64,000 bases of DNA from Antilocapra americana. Taxonomy: Eukaryota > Chordata > Mammalia > Artiodactyla > Antilocapridae. Location: assembly GCA_007570785.1 (NCBI GenBank), contig ML662449.1, positions 14,530,491-14,594,490 on the forward strand, read 5' to 3'. Below the pieces are notes generated by a model. It saw only the letters and a list, made by a program, of their open reading frames with translations. It did not search any database and was not told the origin of the DNA. The first letter of the stretch is position 1, and every line of letters starts with the position of its first letter. The translations under genes were made by a program, and so were the position numbers. Below are positions 43,701 to 54,995 of this stretch, in pieces.

Positions 43701-44330
43701 CCCACTTAGCATATAAAATGATCTCATTCACAACTCTCTTCAAAAAAGTTACTCCTCATTATTGGATCCATATTCCCATTAACTGTATGTAAATCCACTC
43801 AAGCACCCACGCTAGAAATTCCAGTCTTCTTTATTACTTTCTTGTCTTCCATCTCCTTTCATGCCTGTGTGTATGCTCATTCACTCAGTCCTGTTCAACT
43901 CTTTGTGGCCCCATGGACTGTAGCCCACCAGGCTCTTCTGCCCATGGGATTTCCCAGGCAAGAATACTGGAGTGGGATTTTCCCTACCCAGGGAGCGAAC
44001 CTTCATCTCTTGCACGTCCTGCATTGGCAGACAGATTCTTTACTACTAGTGCCACCTGGGAAGTCCTAAGTGGAAACAAAGCCCTCAGTTCCACTCTTGT
44101 GGAACCATTTTACATCCATAGATCCATTCCATTTTACATCCCCATTGGCACTACCCTAGGTAAGGTGTTCATCATTTTCTTACCTGGAATGTTTTAATGA
44201 TTTTCTAACTATATTCTGAATTTATTAGCTTTCTTCTCTCAGTCCTTTCTCCATAATCCCACCAGAACTGTGGTCTTAAAGCCTAGATATGATCATACCA
44301 TTTTTCTCTTCAAAAGTGCAGAAATGCATC
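43701..44330 (+). repeat. L2-like fragment, split by a SINE
   Basis: ttccatctcctttc before and gatatgatcataccattttt after the SINE resemble L2 3' sequence. Confidence 0.5.
43862..44070 (-). mobile_element. Bov-tA SINE
   Basis: tgcctgtgtgtatgctcatt tail, cccaggcaagaatactggag middle and gccacctgggaagtcc head. Confidence 0.94.
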
Positions 44331-44760
44331 TTTCTGATTTATTACATGTCTTCATTTATTCAGTGCTTCATATGGCTAGGTACAGGAGATGCACTGGTGA
44401 GTTATGATAAAGGAAGCATTTCAAATTAGGAGCAAATAAAATAAAATGGCCAAAACAAAATGATGCTCAAGAATGAAATGTGTTTTCTTTTTCCCTACAA
44501 GATTGGCAATAACCCATGTTGGCAAATATGTGAGAAAACAAGCCACTACATCCATTATTGGTGCAAGTATTCATAGATACAGACTTTTCAGAGGGCAACT
44601 TAGCAATACTTGTCAAGACTTTAATAATACTCATTTGCCCTAACATTGGTTCTCTCTGGGGCTGTGGAATTATGAGAGGCTAACGTTCTATTTTTCACAG
44701 TGTTTTTCACTACTTTCCACAGATTTAATATTTATAATGGTTTTTTTTTTTCAATTTGAA
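44331..44760 (+). repeat. Old LINE fragments
   Basis: 44470-44660 (ggcaataacccatgttggca; agagggcaacttagcaatac) resembles an old L1 3' part. A short L2-like antisense block precedes it. Confidence 0.5.
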
Positions 44761-46667
44761 AAAGTGAAAACACCAAAATGAGGGGAAAAATCTTTCTCTG
44801 ATAGATTCACACTTTTAGGTTAACATTCAAGATTGCTCAAAATGAGTCCCTAGCCCAGTTTCAGCCCCACCTTCTACCATTCCCATTCATCCAGGTAGTG
44901 CTTTTCACTCCTCTCTACCTCTAACTGTAATGCTTCCTCTGCCTCCCACCTCTTCTATTAATCAGAAAAGTACTCATCTTCCTAGAAGAACTCAGAATCA
45001 TTTCTCTGTCTCTGTGAAGCTTGTCCTCCCATCTGGTTTACATTGCCCATCCTTGATGCTGAGAGGGGAGTTTGTTTATACCTCTAGCAGGGCACAGTTG
45101 GGGTGCATTTTTGTTACTTGTTTCTGGTATCTGCCTTGCCATCATTTATTCTCAACTTCATCTGCTTTTTCTGTGAAATAAATGTTCATTTCAAAATATT
45201 AATTGAGTCTTGTATGTTACATACCTAAATCCACACTTACATTATATATTTCTTGAAGATACCCAGCTCAGCCATGTGAACAACTACCTCCCAAGTCACA
45301 AAATGTTATTTTGTATTAATTTGTATTTGAAGAGAGTGCAAGAATTAATTAAACATGTCTATGGATGCCTGGTGTTTATTCACTGACAATGAGCCGGAAT
45401 TATTACCTCACTTTAAGCCTTTCTCTGGTGATTTGTTTACAGAGTTGTGCTAAATAGCTGAATTGTTGTCATGACCCTTTGCCTAGATCTTTTCAAAACA
45501 GTCATTAGACTTGAGTTTTACATAACAAAAACATGCACATAAAATCTCATAACCACGAGAGATACTGAAAACAATTCTTAGAATTTTAAGCTCGTACATG
45601 CTTTAAGATTGGGCTTACAGTGATAGGCATAACCCATGATTATGTAACTCAACAATAATTAAATCTGACCACTTGTAAGTGCTGAAATGTGTATGGTTGC
45701 CAAACTATGATTATGTGTAAAATAAACTAATTACCTTAAATGTACTTGATCAATAGGGCTCCTTGCAGTAAATCAAAGAATTTACCACTTTTTGCTGTTT
45801 TGGTGATTACACAATTTCAGGTCCCCAAGGGGGAGTAGCTCTTAAAGCTAAAGTGGCAGCCCCATTATCATTTGTAAATTTCCACTAACAAGCCAGCCTG
45901 GCAGTGGCTGCTGGCTGCGAGGGCTGTGACCTTTCTAACAGCATAGTATTTGTCATTGTTTTGTTTATAATCATCTATATATGCCGTGGAAGTTCTGGGG
46001 AGAGAGTTTCAGAAAAAGAAAACTGAAACTAAAAAGGAAATCGAAAGCTAAAAGCCAGAAACTACTTCTTCAGCTCTTTCTTTGTGATCTCAGGACTTCA
46101 GGGACCTTGAAAGATTGATTTCGTCTCACTCAAGTTTCTTATAAAATTAGCTTTGGCTCATGCATCTGTAACACAGTAGTTAATTTTACAAGATAAGCAG
46201 TACAGGGGAAATGTATCTGAGGGGAAAATCCAGTGCTGGAAGCTCAAGAGACACTTATAAGGTCACAGAACAAAGCTGCTAACTGAAGTGATCCTAATAG
46301 AGACCTGCAAATAGCAACACTGCTTCAGGTTAATTTCAGTGTATCTTTCATCACATTTCACTTTTCTTCTCAGCCAGCATTAACTACAAGTGGGCCTTAC
46401 TCAGATCTATTCTGTGAGAGCCATTGGAATCCCTCAGCTGAAGAGCAATTGTGATTTAAGTCGTGAAATTTGAACACTGTATGTTAGCATCTACTTCTCT
46501 GTAATGACGCTGGAAGCTGTAGTAGCCACAGCAATGCCTGTATTAACCAGTTCTTCCTGTTCACAGCTACTTATGCCATTCCTAGAGATCAAATGTGCTT
46601 TCAGATAAGCACCATGGGCTATCTGAGCAGGAAGGCAAATTACAGTCTTTTAAATTCAATCTATCGC
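44761..46667. other. Repeat-poor block, possible regulatory region
   Basis: About 1.9 kb with no young insertions and no old repeat that I can name, apart from possible traces before 45200. Contains the IRF-motif cluster at 46005-46056. No exon is recognised. Confidence 0.45.
46005..46056. promoter_or_regulatory. Cluster of IRF/ISRE-like motifs
   Basis: gagtttcagaaaaagaaaac then tgaaactaaaaaggaaatcg then aaagc. It contains GAAATCGAAA, a perfect GAAANNGAAA, plus AACTGAAA and AAAAGAAA cores on the same strand. It is far from any recognised promoter, so it would be a distal element if real. Confidence 0.5.
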
Positions 46668-46785
46668 TTTATAGGAGGGTTCCCTGAGGCTCAGAAAGAT
46701 CAAGCAGGTTCTTTAGGAGCAGAGCTGGAATTAGAACCAGGTGTCTCAACTAATCTAGATTCCTAATCTAGAGCTCTTTATACTC
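46668..46785 (+). repeat. MIR fragment
   Basis: tccctgaggctcagaaagat and agctggaattagaaccaggt are MIR core text. Confidence 0.65.
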
Positions 46786-47388
46786 ACAGTGACTCAAAGC
46801 CAGAATAATTTCTCACTTTTATAGTCAGAGAAAGTTTCTATGAATTAATTAATCTTTTTATTTGGATATGTTAATCTTTTAAAATATGCAGAAGACTCAT
46901 TTAACTTCAATATACATCAGTACTGGGAAAATGCTCACAAAGAAACTTCCCTACGAAGCATCTTGGAGATGTCTTCTAAAACAGTTTAATGGACTGGCTT
47001 GTAAAACTGCTCAATGATCCACAAGCTACGAATTTTCAAGAGAACACTAACAAGAACTATTAAACTTCCACCTGATTATCAAAGTGCTGTGGTGATCAAC
47101 TTACTTCAACAAAATTCCCTTCAAGTCAGTCAAATCATTAGGGTTCATCTCTGTTGTGCTCCTAGTGCTTGCAGCAGCTCAATAGGAGAGTTCAGAGGGG
47201 CACAAAATTCCTGTGGAATACACAGGGCTACTTCTCCTCACCTCCTCTTGATACTTTCCCCTAATATATGGACCTGGCATTTCCCAAGTGTGTACCTTAG
47301 AATGTTAACTTGGATTTGAAAAGAAATGGTTCCATGGTCAATTAAATTTAAGGAACACAGTCCACCTGGTTTCTTTTTTTATGCTAAT
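46786..47388. other. Unassigned non-coding sequence
   Basis: The plus frame 47014-47319 (101 codons) has no recognised motif. No repeat is named here. Confidence 0.35.
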
Positions 47389-47910
47389 TCAATTATTCAT
47401 TAAAAAAGTTTTTTTCAGTACCTATGTGTCAGGCACCATTTTGGTGGCTTAGGATATGTGGGTGAACAAAGTCACATATCTGTGCTCTTGTGGAACTTAT
47501 AGACAATACAGTGAATGTAGCTTTCTCCTGTTGAATTAATTCTTAGGTTGGCTGTTGTTGCTATCCAGTCGCTAAAGTTGTGTCTGACTCTTTGCGACCC
47601 CATGGACTGTAGGCCACCAGGCTCCTCTGTCCCTGGGACTTCCCAGGCAAGAATACTGGAGTGGTTGCCATTTCTTTCTCCAGTGGATCTTCCCAACCCA
47701 GGGATCACACCTGCACCTCCTGCATCATAGTCAGCGTCTTTGCTGCTAAGCCACCAGGAAAGCCTAATTCTTAGGTGAATTCCCTCTTAAGAATTAATTC
47801 TTAAGTTAAATTACCAGGAATAGGACAATGAATTGCATAATTAATAATTTGCAATAATAATAAGCACTATGAAGAAAAAAATCCAAAGTGCTATAGGAGG
47901 ATAAAAATAA
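47389..47910 (-). repeat. L2 3' end, split by a SINE
   Basis: gtacctatgtgtcaggcacc and tgtgctcttgtggaacttat before the SINE, and aagcactatgaagaa after it, match the L2 3' end in reverse. Confidence 0.7.
47549..47764 (-). mobile_element. Bov-tA SINE
   Basis: Complete reverse copy with perfect 12-bp TSD taattcttaggt at 47537-47548 and 47765-47776. Confidence 0.95.
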
Positions 47911-48330
47911 GAGGATTTATTAGGAACTTGGTACCAGAATCTCTTGTGGAGGGTTGCTCACATTGATGAGATTCTGAATCTGACTTTGGGTAGGGAAAAC
48001 TTGATATATTGAAATCCCCTCCTGATGCTTCCAGTCCCTTCCATTACCCTCTCTTTCCTTCATGAGAACCCTGTACCATACCTCAGAGCTCCATTCCTGG
48101 GCAGAGAAAAACCCCACACAGCCAGGTACTGTGTCCTCAGGCTCTTCCTCCCTCCCTAGCAGTTCTAGGTGAGCAACAAGCCTCATTTGCCCTGAAAACA
48201 GAGCCAAGAGATAGAAATTTACTCAGGAGAAAGTCACTCAAGCCTCTTGCCATTAAAGACTCTGACGTTTCCTTTAAACTTGACAACTAGGTAAGCTTTT
48301 TCTGAAATGTAAAAAATACGTATTTTTTTG
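47911..48330. other. Unassigned non-coding sequence
   Basis: The minus frame 47920-48207 has no recognisable domain. Confidence 0.35.
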
Positions 48331-48740
48331 TCAAAAACCATGAAAGTATTCATGACCTTTGATTCAACAATCCCCTTCCTGGGAATTCAACTTGAGAATT
48401 AATTCAACAGAAGAATAAGACTACATACAACAATTTGGTCACTGTCATGTTAAATACAATAAAAAGGGGAGGGGAGAAGCAAATAATCTAAATATTCTAC
48501 AGTTGGTAAACTGTGGGGCTGTGCTATATTAATTTAGAATTATTAACTTGCGTCCATTTTGTCAACTGTGGAGAAATATGAAGTGTTGACAACAAGTGAA
48601 AAGGCAGAATACAAAGTTGTATACTGAAGAATACAATCTATATAAAAATGCATATGCAAAACACAAATGACAAGATTAAAGGGAAATGTGGAATCAATTT
48701 GCTAGGATGGTAAGAAAGTAGGATAGAAATCCATCATAAA
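48331..48740 (+). repeat. Old L1 3' fragment
   Basis: cctttgattcaacaatcccc and acagttggtaaactgtgggg resemble an old L1 3' region, perhaps the continuation of the 44.5 kb piece. Confidence 0.5.
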
Positions 48741-48955
48741 CTGGATTAATCAAAAAGGAAAAAAATTCATTGGCTCCAATAACCAAGCCTTGGGTAGAAC
48801 AGAGATGGCACTGGCCTTAGGGATGTCTTGAAAGAGAGACACAAGTGGCTGTCAGGACTTTGTCTGCTCTGTCCTCACTTCTCTCCACAGGGAGGTCTCT
48901 TTTCTCTCAAATTCTTTCCAAAATAAAATCTTCATTTCCCTAAAGAGGAGTTTAG

Positions 48956-49272
48956 GACTTCCCTGGTGGTACAGTGGATGAGAATCTGCCTGCCAATGCA
49001 GGGGATGTAGGTTTGATCCCTGATCTGGGAAGATCCCGCGTGTCAGGAGCCAACAAGCCCATGAGCCACAACTACTGAACCCGTGTGCTGCGACTACTGG
49101 AACCTGTGCACCGAGAGCCTGGGCTGCACGGAGGAGCCGCCACGACGAGAAACCTGCACACCCCAAGCAGAGAGTAGCCCCCACTCACCACAGCTCGAGG
49201 AAGCCTGAGGGCCACAACAGAGACCCAGCACAGTCAAAAATGTAAATAAATAAATAAATTTTTTAAAAAGAT
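48956..49272 (+). mobile_element. Long CHR-type SINE
   Basis: gacttccctggtggtacagt head, gagccacaactactgaaccc body and (TAAA)n tail. TSD gagtttag at 48948-48955 and 49273-49280. Confidence 0.9.
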
Positions 49273-49317
49273 GAGTTTAGATCCCTCTATATACAGATAT
49301 AACATAGGGTCAAATTG

Positions 49318-49727
49318 TGCCCTCTATTACCGTAGCTGCTAGTCACAGGAAATTTAAAATTTGTTTCCTGGGACTTCTCTGGTGGTCCAGTGGCTAAGAC
49401 TTCATGCTCCCAATTCAGGGGGCTTGGGTTCAATTCCTGGTCAGGGAACTATATCCTACATGCTACAACCGGAAAAAAAAAAAGAGATCCCACATGTTGC
49501 ATGGAATATAGAATACCCCACGAGCCACAGCTAAGATCCAGTACAGCCAAATAAATTTTGGAAAAATTAATAAAAGAAAATTTTTTTTTAATTTGTTTCT
49601 TCAGTCACACTATTTACATTTCAGGTGCTCAGTAGCCATATGTGGCTATTGGCCACCACATTAAACTGTGGAGATACAAAACTTTCATCATAGTAGAAAG
49701 TTTTATTGAACATCACTGGTCTACACT
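49318..49727 (+). mobile_element. MER5-type hAT transposon, split by CHR SINE
   Basis: gtagctgctagtcacagg at the left, tttcaggtgctcagtagcca then tatgtggctattggccacca at the right. Confidence 0.75.
49368..49589 (+). mobile_element. CHR-type SINE
   Basis: ggtggtccagtggctaagac and attcctggtcagggaactat. TSD aatttgtttc at 49358-49367 and 49590-49599. Confidence 0.9.
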
Positions 49728-50111
49728 GAATAATTGTTTTCTTTTCCTCCATTCAATAAAAATCTAATTTACTCTCCTGAATTTTGCTGCTCATTATTGT
49801 GACAGTGCTGGAAAGGGAGCCAAAAGTTTTAAAGGCTTGGGTGAAGAGGATTGCCCCGTATCCAGGTTTCTTCTTGGAAATCCAAGTAGTACAGGACAAT
49901 CCTAAAATGGAATAAATATTTGTTGTCATTTCATACTTTTCCTGCCAGCTGGGTCATCTGGTTGTAACCAGGACGGAAGGCCCTGGGCTTCTGAAGTAAA
50001 CTCTGCCCCTAGCTTCCCACAGCCAGTGAGGCAGAACTGCTCTTTTAAGCCTCAAACTGTCAAGATTTAGACATTCAATAACCAGACTTGTGTTCTTTTT
50101 AAAATACCTCT

Positions 50112-50283
50112 GGGACTCTCCTGGTGGGTCAAGTGGTTAAAACTTGGCATTCTGTACAGGGAGCCTGGGTTCGATTCTGATCTGGGAACTAGATCCCACA
50201 AGCTGCAGCTAAAGACCCCACATGCCACAACAAAGAACAAGATCACATGTGCTGCAAGTAAGGCCTGGTACAGCCAAACTAAT
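50112..50283 (+). mobile_element. CHR-type SINE
   Basis: ctggtgggtcaagtggttaa and ttcgattctgatctgggaac boxes, ending in the typical 'ggtacagccaaactaa' tail. Confidence 0.85.
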
Positions 50284-50344
50284 TACTTTATTCATTCATT
50301 AAAATGCCTCCTACAATCTAGGCATTAACCCAGATGTAGTGTCC

Positions 50345-51650
50345 CTTTCTTTTTCATTTTTTTTTACCTGTTATTGTTATTGAAGCTTTGGAACATATAC
50401 AAAAGTAGCAGATTCATATAATGAATTTCCAAGTATTCACCAAGCAATCTTAATAACGATCAAATCTTGTTTCATTTATTTCACTACTCACTCTCTCCAT
50501 CAGAATTAACTTGAAACAAACTCCAGACACCATATCATCTGTAAATATTTTCCTATGTATCTCTAAATTATAAGGCTGTTTTTTAAAACTAATATTAACC
50601 ACAATATCATTATAATGCCTAAAAAAGTCCCCAGCGATTCCTTAATATCTTCAAATACGCAATCATCCAAACAAGGTCCATACAATGCATTGGTTGATGT
50701 ATCCTTGAAGTCTTTAAATCTGTAAGTGCTCTTCCATCTCTCTTTTTATTCCTCACAACTTTTTGTAGAGGAAATCAAGTCTTCTGTTCTGAAAAGTCTT
50801 CCAGAGCCTGGGCTTTGCTCATTGCATACCCATAGTAAATTTAACATGTTACTCTGTCCCCTTTACTTTCTATAGTTGGGTAGTTGGACCTAGAGGCTTG
50901 TGAGACATTTTTTAAAACTAATTTTATTTATTTATGGCTGTTCTTGGTCTTCATTGCTGTGAAGGCTTTTCTCTAGTTGCAGTACAAGGGCTTCTCACTG
51001 TGATGGCTTCTCTTGTTGTGGAGCACTGGATCTAGGCGTGTGGGTTTCAGAAGTTGCAGCTCCCCAGCTCTAGAGCGCAGGCTCAATAGTTGTGGTGCAC
51101 AGCATTAGTTACCCCATGGCATATGGATCTTCCTGGATCAGGGACTCAATCCATGTCTCCTACATTAGTAGGGAGATTCTTTACCACTGAGGCATCAGGG
51201 AAGCCCCAAAGATATTCTTAGATGTTGTGTTGTAGCCTTCTATTTAGTTGAAGTATCCGAGAATGATGTGATGTCATTGCTAATAATTGCCTAGAACCAT
51301 TAATTTGTTTTAGGCTATAAAACTGTGATATTCTAATTCTATCATTTTCTTCTTTACTAGTTGGAATATATGCATTAAAAATGATATTACCTCTCATTAA
51401 CTATTCAGTTATCCATAGGTAAAGGAAAGGCAGAATAAATGCTTAACTTTTTTTATCTCTTTATTACCAATTTTCAAAAGAGTGAACTGATTCCTTTCCA
51501 TACTCCAGGAAATTAACTGTGAGTTTTAATTTTTATCTTCTTAGTATCAGAAGAGGTAAACATATCTGATGGGTTTTAATCTATTGTAGTTATTTTTCTT
51601 ACACAAATTATTCCACCTTTAGCCATTGGGAAAATCTTCAAAGTTGGTTC
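50345..51650 (-). repeat. Old LINE (L1M-like) fragment, split by SINE
   Basis: ccatatcatctgtaaatatt, atccaaacaaggtccataca and gtttaggctataaaactgtg-type text resembles a familiar old mammalian LINE 3' segment. A long CHR SINE sits at 50913-51207. Family and orientation are uncertain. Confidence 0.45.
50913..51207 (-). mobile_element. Long CHR-type SINE, inverted
   Basis: ttatttatttatggctgttc tail, agaagttgcagctccccagc body and ctgaggcatcagggaagccc head. Confidence 0.85.
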
Positions 51651-51802
51651 TGGAACCCGTTAGTCATGATCTCAGTGGTCTTTGATAATTTCTTTACTCT
51701 CTAGTATAACAATATGTACTATGTACTCACTTTCTAGTATGTTTATTTGATATTATCCCATATTCTCCTGCAAATACACCAGTCTCAGAACCTGAGATAT
51801 TT

Positions 51803-52170
51803 TTTATATAAGAACGCATATATATGGAATTTAGAAAGACGGTAACGAGAACCCAACATACGAGACAGCAAAAGGAACGCAGATGTATAGAATAGACTTG
51901 TGGACTTTGTGGATGAGGGTAAGGGTGGGATGATATGGGAGAAGGGCATTGAAGCATGTTAATTTTCATATGTCTAATCAATCGCCAGCCCAGGATTGAT
52001 GCTCGGGGCTGGTGCAGCGAGATTTCCCGGGGGTGGGGGGAGGGAAGAGGGAGGGGGGCTCTGGAGGGGAAGCATATGTAAACCCATGGTGATATCATGA
52101 CAATGTATGGCAAAAACAATTAATAAAAAATAAATAAATAAATAAAAATAAAAGTAAATAAAAAAAAAGA
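51803..52170 (+). mobile_element. Bovine-type L1 3' end
   Basis: gaatttagaaagacggtaac, gagacagcaaaaggaacgca and atcgccagcccaggattgat blocks, a G-rich run near 52028-52065 and an AATA-rich tail. Similar to the copy at 10.56 kb but longer at the 5' side. A short aagaac repeat at both ends may be the TSD. Confidence 0.92.
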
Positions 52171-52199
52171 ACAGAGAGAGGCAATGCTTGTATCTTTAA

Positions 52200-53000
52200 T
52201 ACATTTTGAATAATTTATATTCATTTATTTACCTAACAAATAATTGTTGAGACGTGGCAGTGCATTAACTAGTATAATTCTCAATCCAGCAGGGAAGACT
52301 GACAATAAAGGTTCTATAGTTATATGTAAATATGCTACAGTGAAAAGGATTGTAGAAGAAAAGGAGGGGATGCGGTGAGAGTATGTTAGGTCTAACATGT
52401 TAGGAAAGGCTTTCCTGAGAAAGTCAGTGAGAGGTGCAAATTCAAAGAGTAAGTAGGATGATGGAAGCAAAGGAGTAGAGACAGAGCAGGATGTGCAAAG
52501 TCTGCAGGTGGAAAATACTTATCACATTCAAGGAACTGAAAGGTCTACATGAGCAGGACAGTGGTAAGGAAAAGAAGTACACAGTGAAGCTGGAAATGCA
52601 TGACTGGAGGTCAAATCACAGAGCCTTATGGGTCTCGTTCAGGACTTTAGGCTTTCTCCTAAAAGTGATAGGAAGCCACTGGAGTGTTTTAAGAGAGAAA
52701 CAACACAATCAGATTTTTATATTTCAACTCTAGGTGTTGTGTGGAGAGTGAATTGGTCAAAGCAAGAATGAAAATGGAAATTGGAGGTTCTTACAGGTGA
52801 AAAATGACAGCATCTTGGACCAAGATAGACAGTAGAAATAGAGGGAAGTACAAGGATTCCAGAAATTTATGGACAACCAAAAAGCCAGCTTCCCCCTCAG
52901 TGGGGAAACAATGGAAGCATTCTTACTAGATGCAAGAGGAAGACAAGATGTCCACTGTCAACACACCAAAGTTCTAGATGTGTCAGTCAGTTCATTGGAA
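52200..53000 (-). mobile_element. L2 LINE fragment
   Basis: acctaacaaataattgttga start, tgttaggaaaggctttcctg and atgcatgactggaggtcaaa follow the L2 3' half in reverse, including gataggaagccactggagtg. Confidence 0.72.
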
Positions 53001-53039
53001 GGAGGTAGTTAGTGACAACAAAACTGGAAAGGAGGAGTT

Positions 53040-53412
53040 ATAAAGTATCACTGTTGGTAGATAAGATCATGTATCTGAAAAACCCAAGAGTATCAAATGG
53101 CAAATCCATGATAAATAAAATAAGAATGCAATTAATGTATACAAATTAATAGCTTTTTTGTACACAAATAGCAATCAATTAGGTATGGGGGGGGAAACAC
53201 TATTTATAGGGGCAACGAAAACAGATAAATTCCCAAGAACAAACTTGCTAAGAGATACCCAAGACCTACATGATGAAAAGTTTAAAATGTTCCTCAAGGA
53301 CACAAAAGAAGACTTAAGAAATGGAAAGGACAATGGTGTTCTTGGATAGGAAGTCAGAAGACTCAATCACAAGATATCAATTCTCTCTACATTAATTTCA
53401 GCATTTAGAAAC
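53040..53412 (+). pseudogene. L1 ORF2 fragment
   Basis: Frame 53158-53349 (63 codons) reads like the post-RT part of L1 ORF2 (LRDTQDLHDEKFKMFL), preceded by lysine/asparagine-rich ORF2 text. Neither ORF end is present. L2-like sequence resumes to its right. Confidence 0.82.
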
Positions 53413-53429
53413 AGGTACATCTTTGATCA

Positions 53430-54050
53430 CATTGGCAAACATAGTTTGGGTCACTCAATACGTGAAAACAGAAGCCAGGAGGTAGTGAGAGGTTGAAATG
53501 CAAAAGAGAAGTAGATAACGTTAACTGAGTGTCTTTTTTATGGGAGTACAGATGGCACATCATGTGCAAAGGTCTGGGGCTCCAAATACCTGTAACACTC
53601 AAGAACAGAAAGACCTGCACAAGGTGGACTGAGGGAGAATGAGAGAGCATGGGAAGAAGCTGGAAAGATAGGAAGCCCAGAAGGGTGACTAGAGAGTGAG
53701 GCAGTGGAGACCAGGGGTGCAAGTAACTGTCAGGAAGACTGGCTGCTCAGGAGGGCTGGTGCTGTTTCCTTCTCCAAGGAAGTATTCAGCCCCAACCTGG
53801 TTCTCTCTAAGTCAGAGCACGGTACAGGGATTCTCCACTGTTACCTTCAGGGTAGTGCTGTATGCAAACCAGACCTCCGTAAATGCCTCCTGAGATCACT
53901 GGCCTGGGAGACCTGCTCCTTTCTCCCTCCCAGGCTCTTACTGGAAGTTGGTGACTTTGCAGTGCATTTTTCAGTCCTTCACTACATATACTGTTCTTTT
54001 TGCAAGACATCCCCGGACTTGACTTAATGCCAGCAAGGGATGAACCTGTC
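53430..54050 (-). repeat. L2-like block and unassigned sequence
   Basis: 53530-53680 (catgtgcaaaggtctggggc; aactgtcaggaag nearby) resembles the L2 3' end in reverse. 53700-54050 is not assigned; its 107-codon plus frame shows no domain. Confidence 0.4.
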
Positions 54051-54480
54051 AATCCAGGAATGGAACAGGGTTAAAACCTCTACTCTCTCCAGGCCTATCC
54101 TCCCATGGTGAGCTCTGCTGCACTGGCCTGAAAGCCAGTTTATCCCGGGGGTGTGGCTTATGGTGAGGAGTGGGGGAAAGCTAACCTGGTATTTGAGCAA
54201 GACCCTGCCCCCATCGCCCCTGTGTCCTGGCCAAGAGGGTTAATGAACGAACCACTAGGAAACACTATTTAACATATCTGACTGATGCCTGATTTCCCAG
54301 AAAATAAATGTCCCAGAGAAGCTTGGGCCCTGGGAAGGTAACTTGAAGTCCATTTGCTGAACAAAGCCCCACAGCAGTCCTGCTTCATGAGCTGCCAAGT
54401 AAAACTGTCAGAATCTATTTAAGAAAACCAGGCCAGTCTGGCTGTGTTTATTGAGAATAGCTACATGAGACAAAGAGGAA
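54051..54480. other. Unassigned non-coding sequence
   Basis: Moderately GC-rich, no repeat or exon recognised. Confidence 0.4.
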
Positions 54481-54484
54481 AAGA

Positions 54485-54995
54485 GTTTTCATTCCATTCA
54501 TTCACAGATACTTATTGAGTGTCTACCATCAGCCAAGTCTTGTTCTAGGTAGTGGGTATACAGAAAAGAGCCAACTAGATGAAAAACTCATCTATGAAAA
54601 GCTTACATTCTAGTGGCAGGAGATAGACAATAAAGATAAGAGACAAAATATGTATATACTAAAGGGTGGTAAGCGTTAAAGCGTCAATTAGTGTAGAAAA
54701 ATGTCTAGGACATTTTTAGGACACAAATGGGTGTTGGTAGAGGGCATAGGTAAGGTGGATACTAGTTATTATATTAGGTATTATATAGAGTGATTATGGA
54801 AGAGCTTTCTGAGAAGGTGACATTTAAGCTGAATCATGAAAGATGAGGAGCTAGCCTTGTGAAGAGTGAGGGAGAGAGAGAAATGTTACAGAGGCCCGAG
54901 TTAGGCAAGCACTTGGAATGTTCAAAAAGAAGAAAGAAGGTCTGCAGTACACTAAGCTAGGGGAGAGATCCTAAATACAAATCTGGGGAGGCAGG
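54485..54995 (-). mobile_element. L2 LINE 3' end
   Basis: ttcacagatacttattgagt, agcttacattctagtggcag and aggtgacatttaagctgaat are clear L2 3' text in reverse. Confidence 0.82.
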
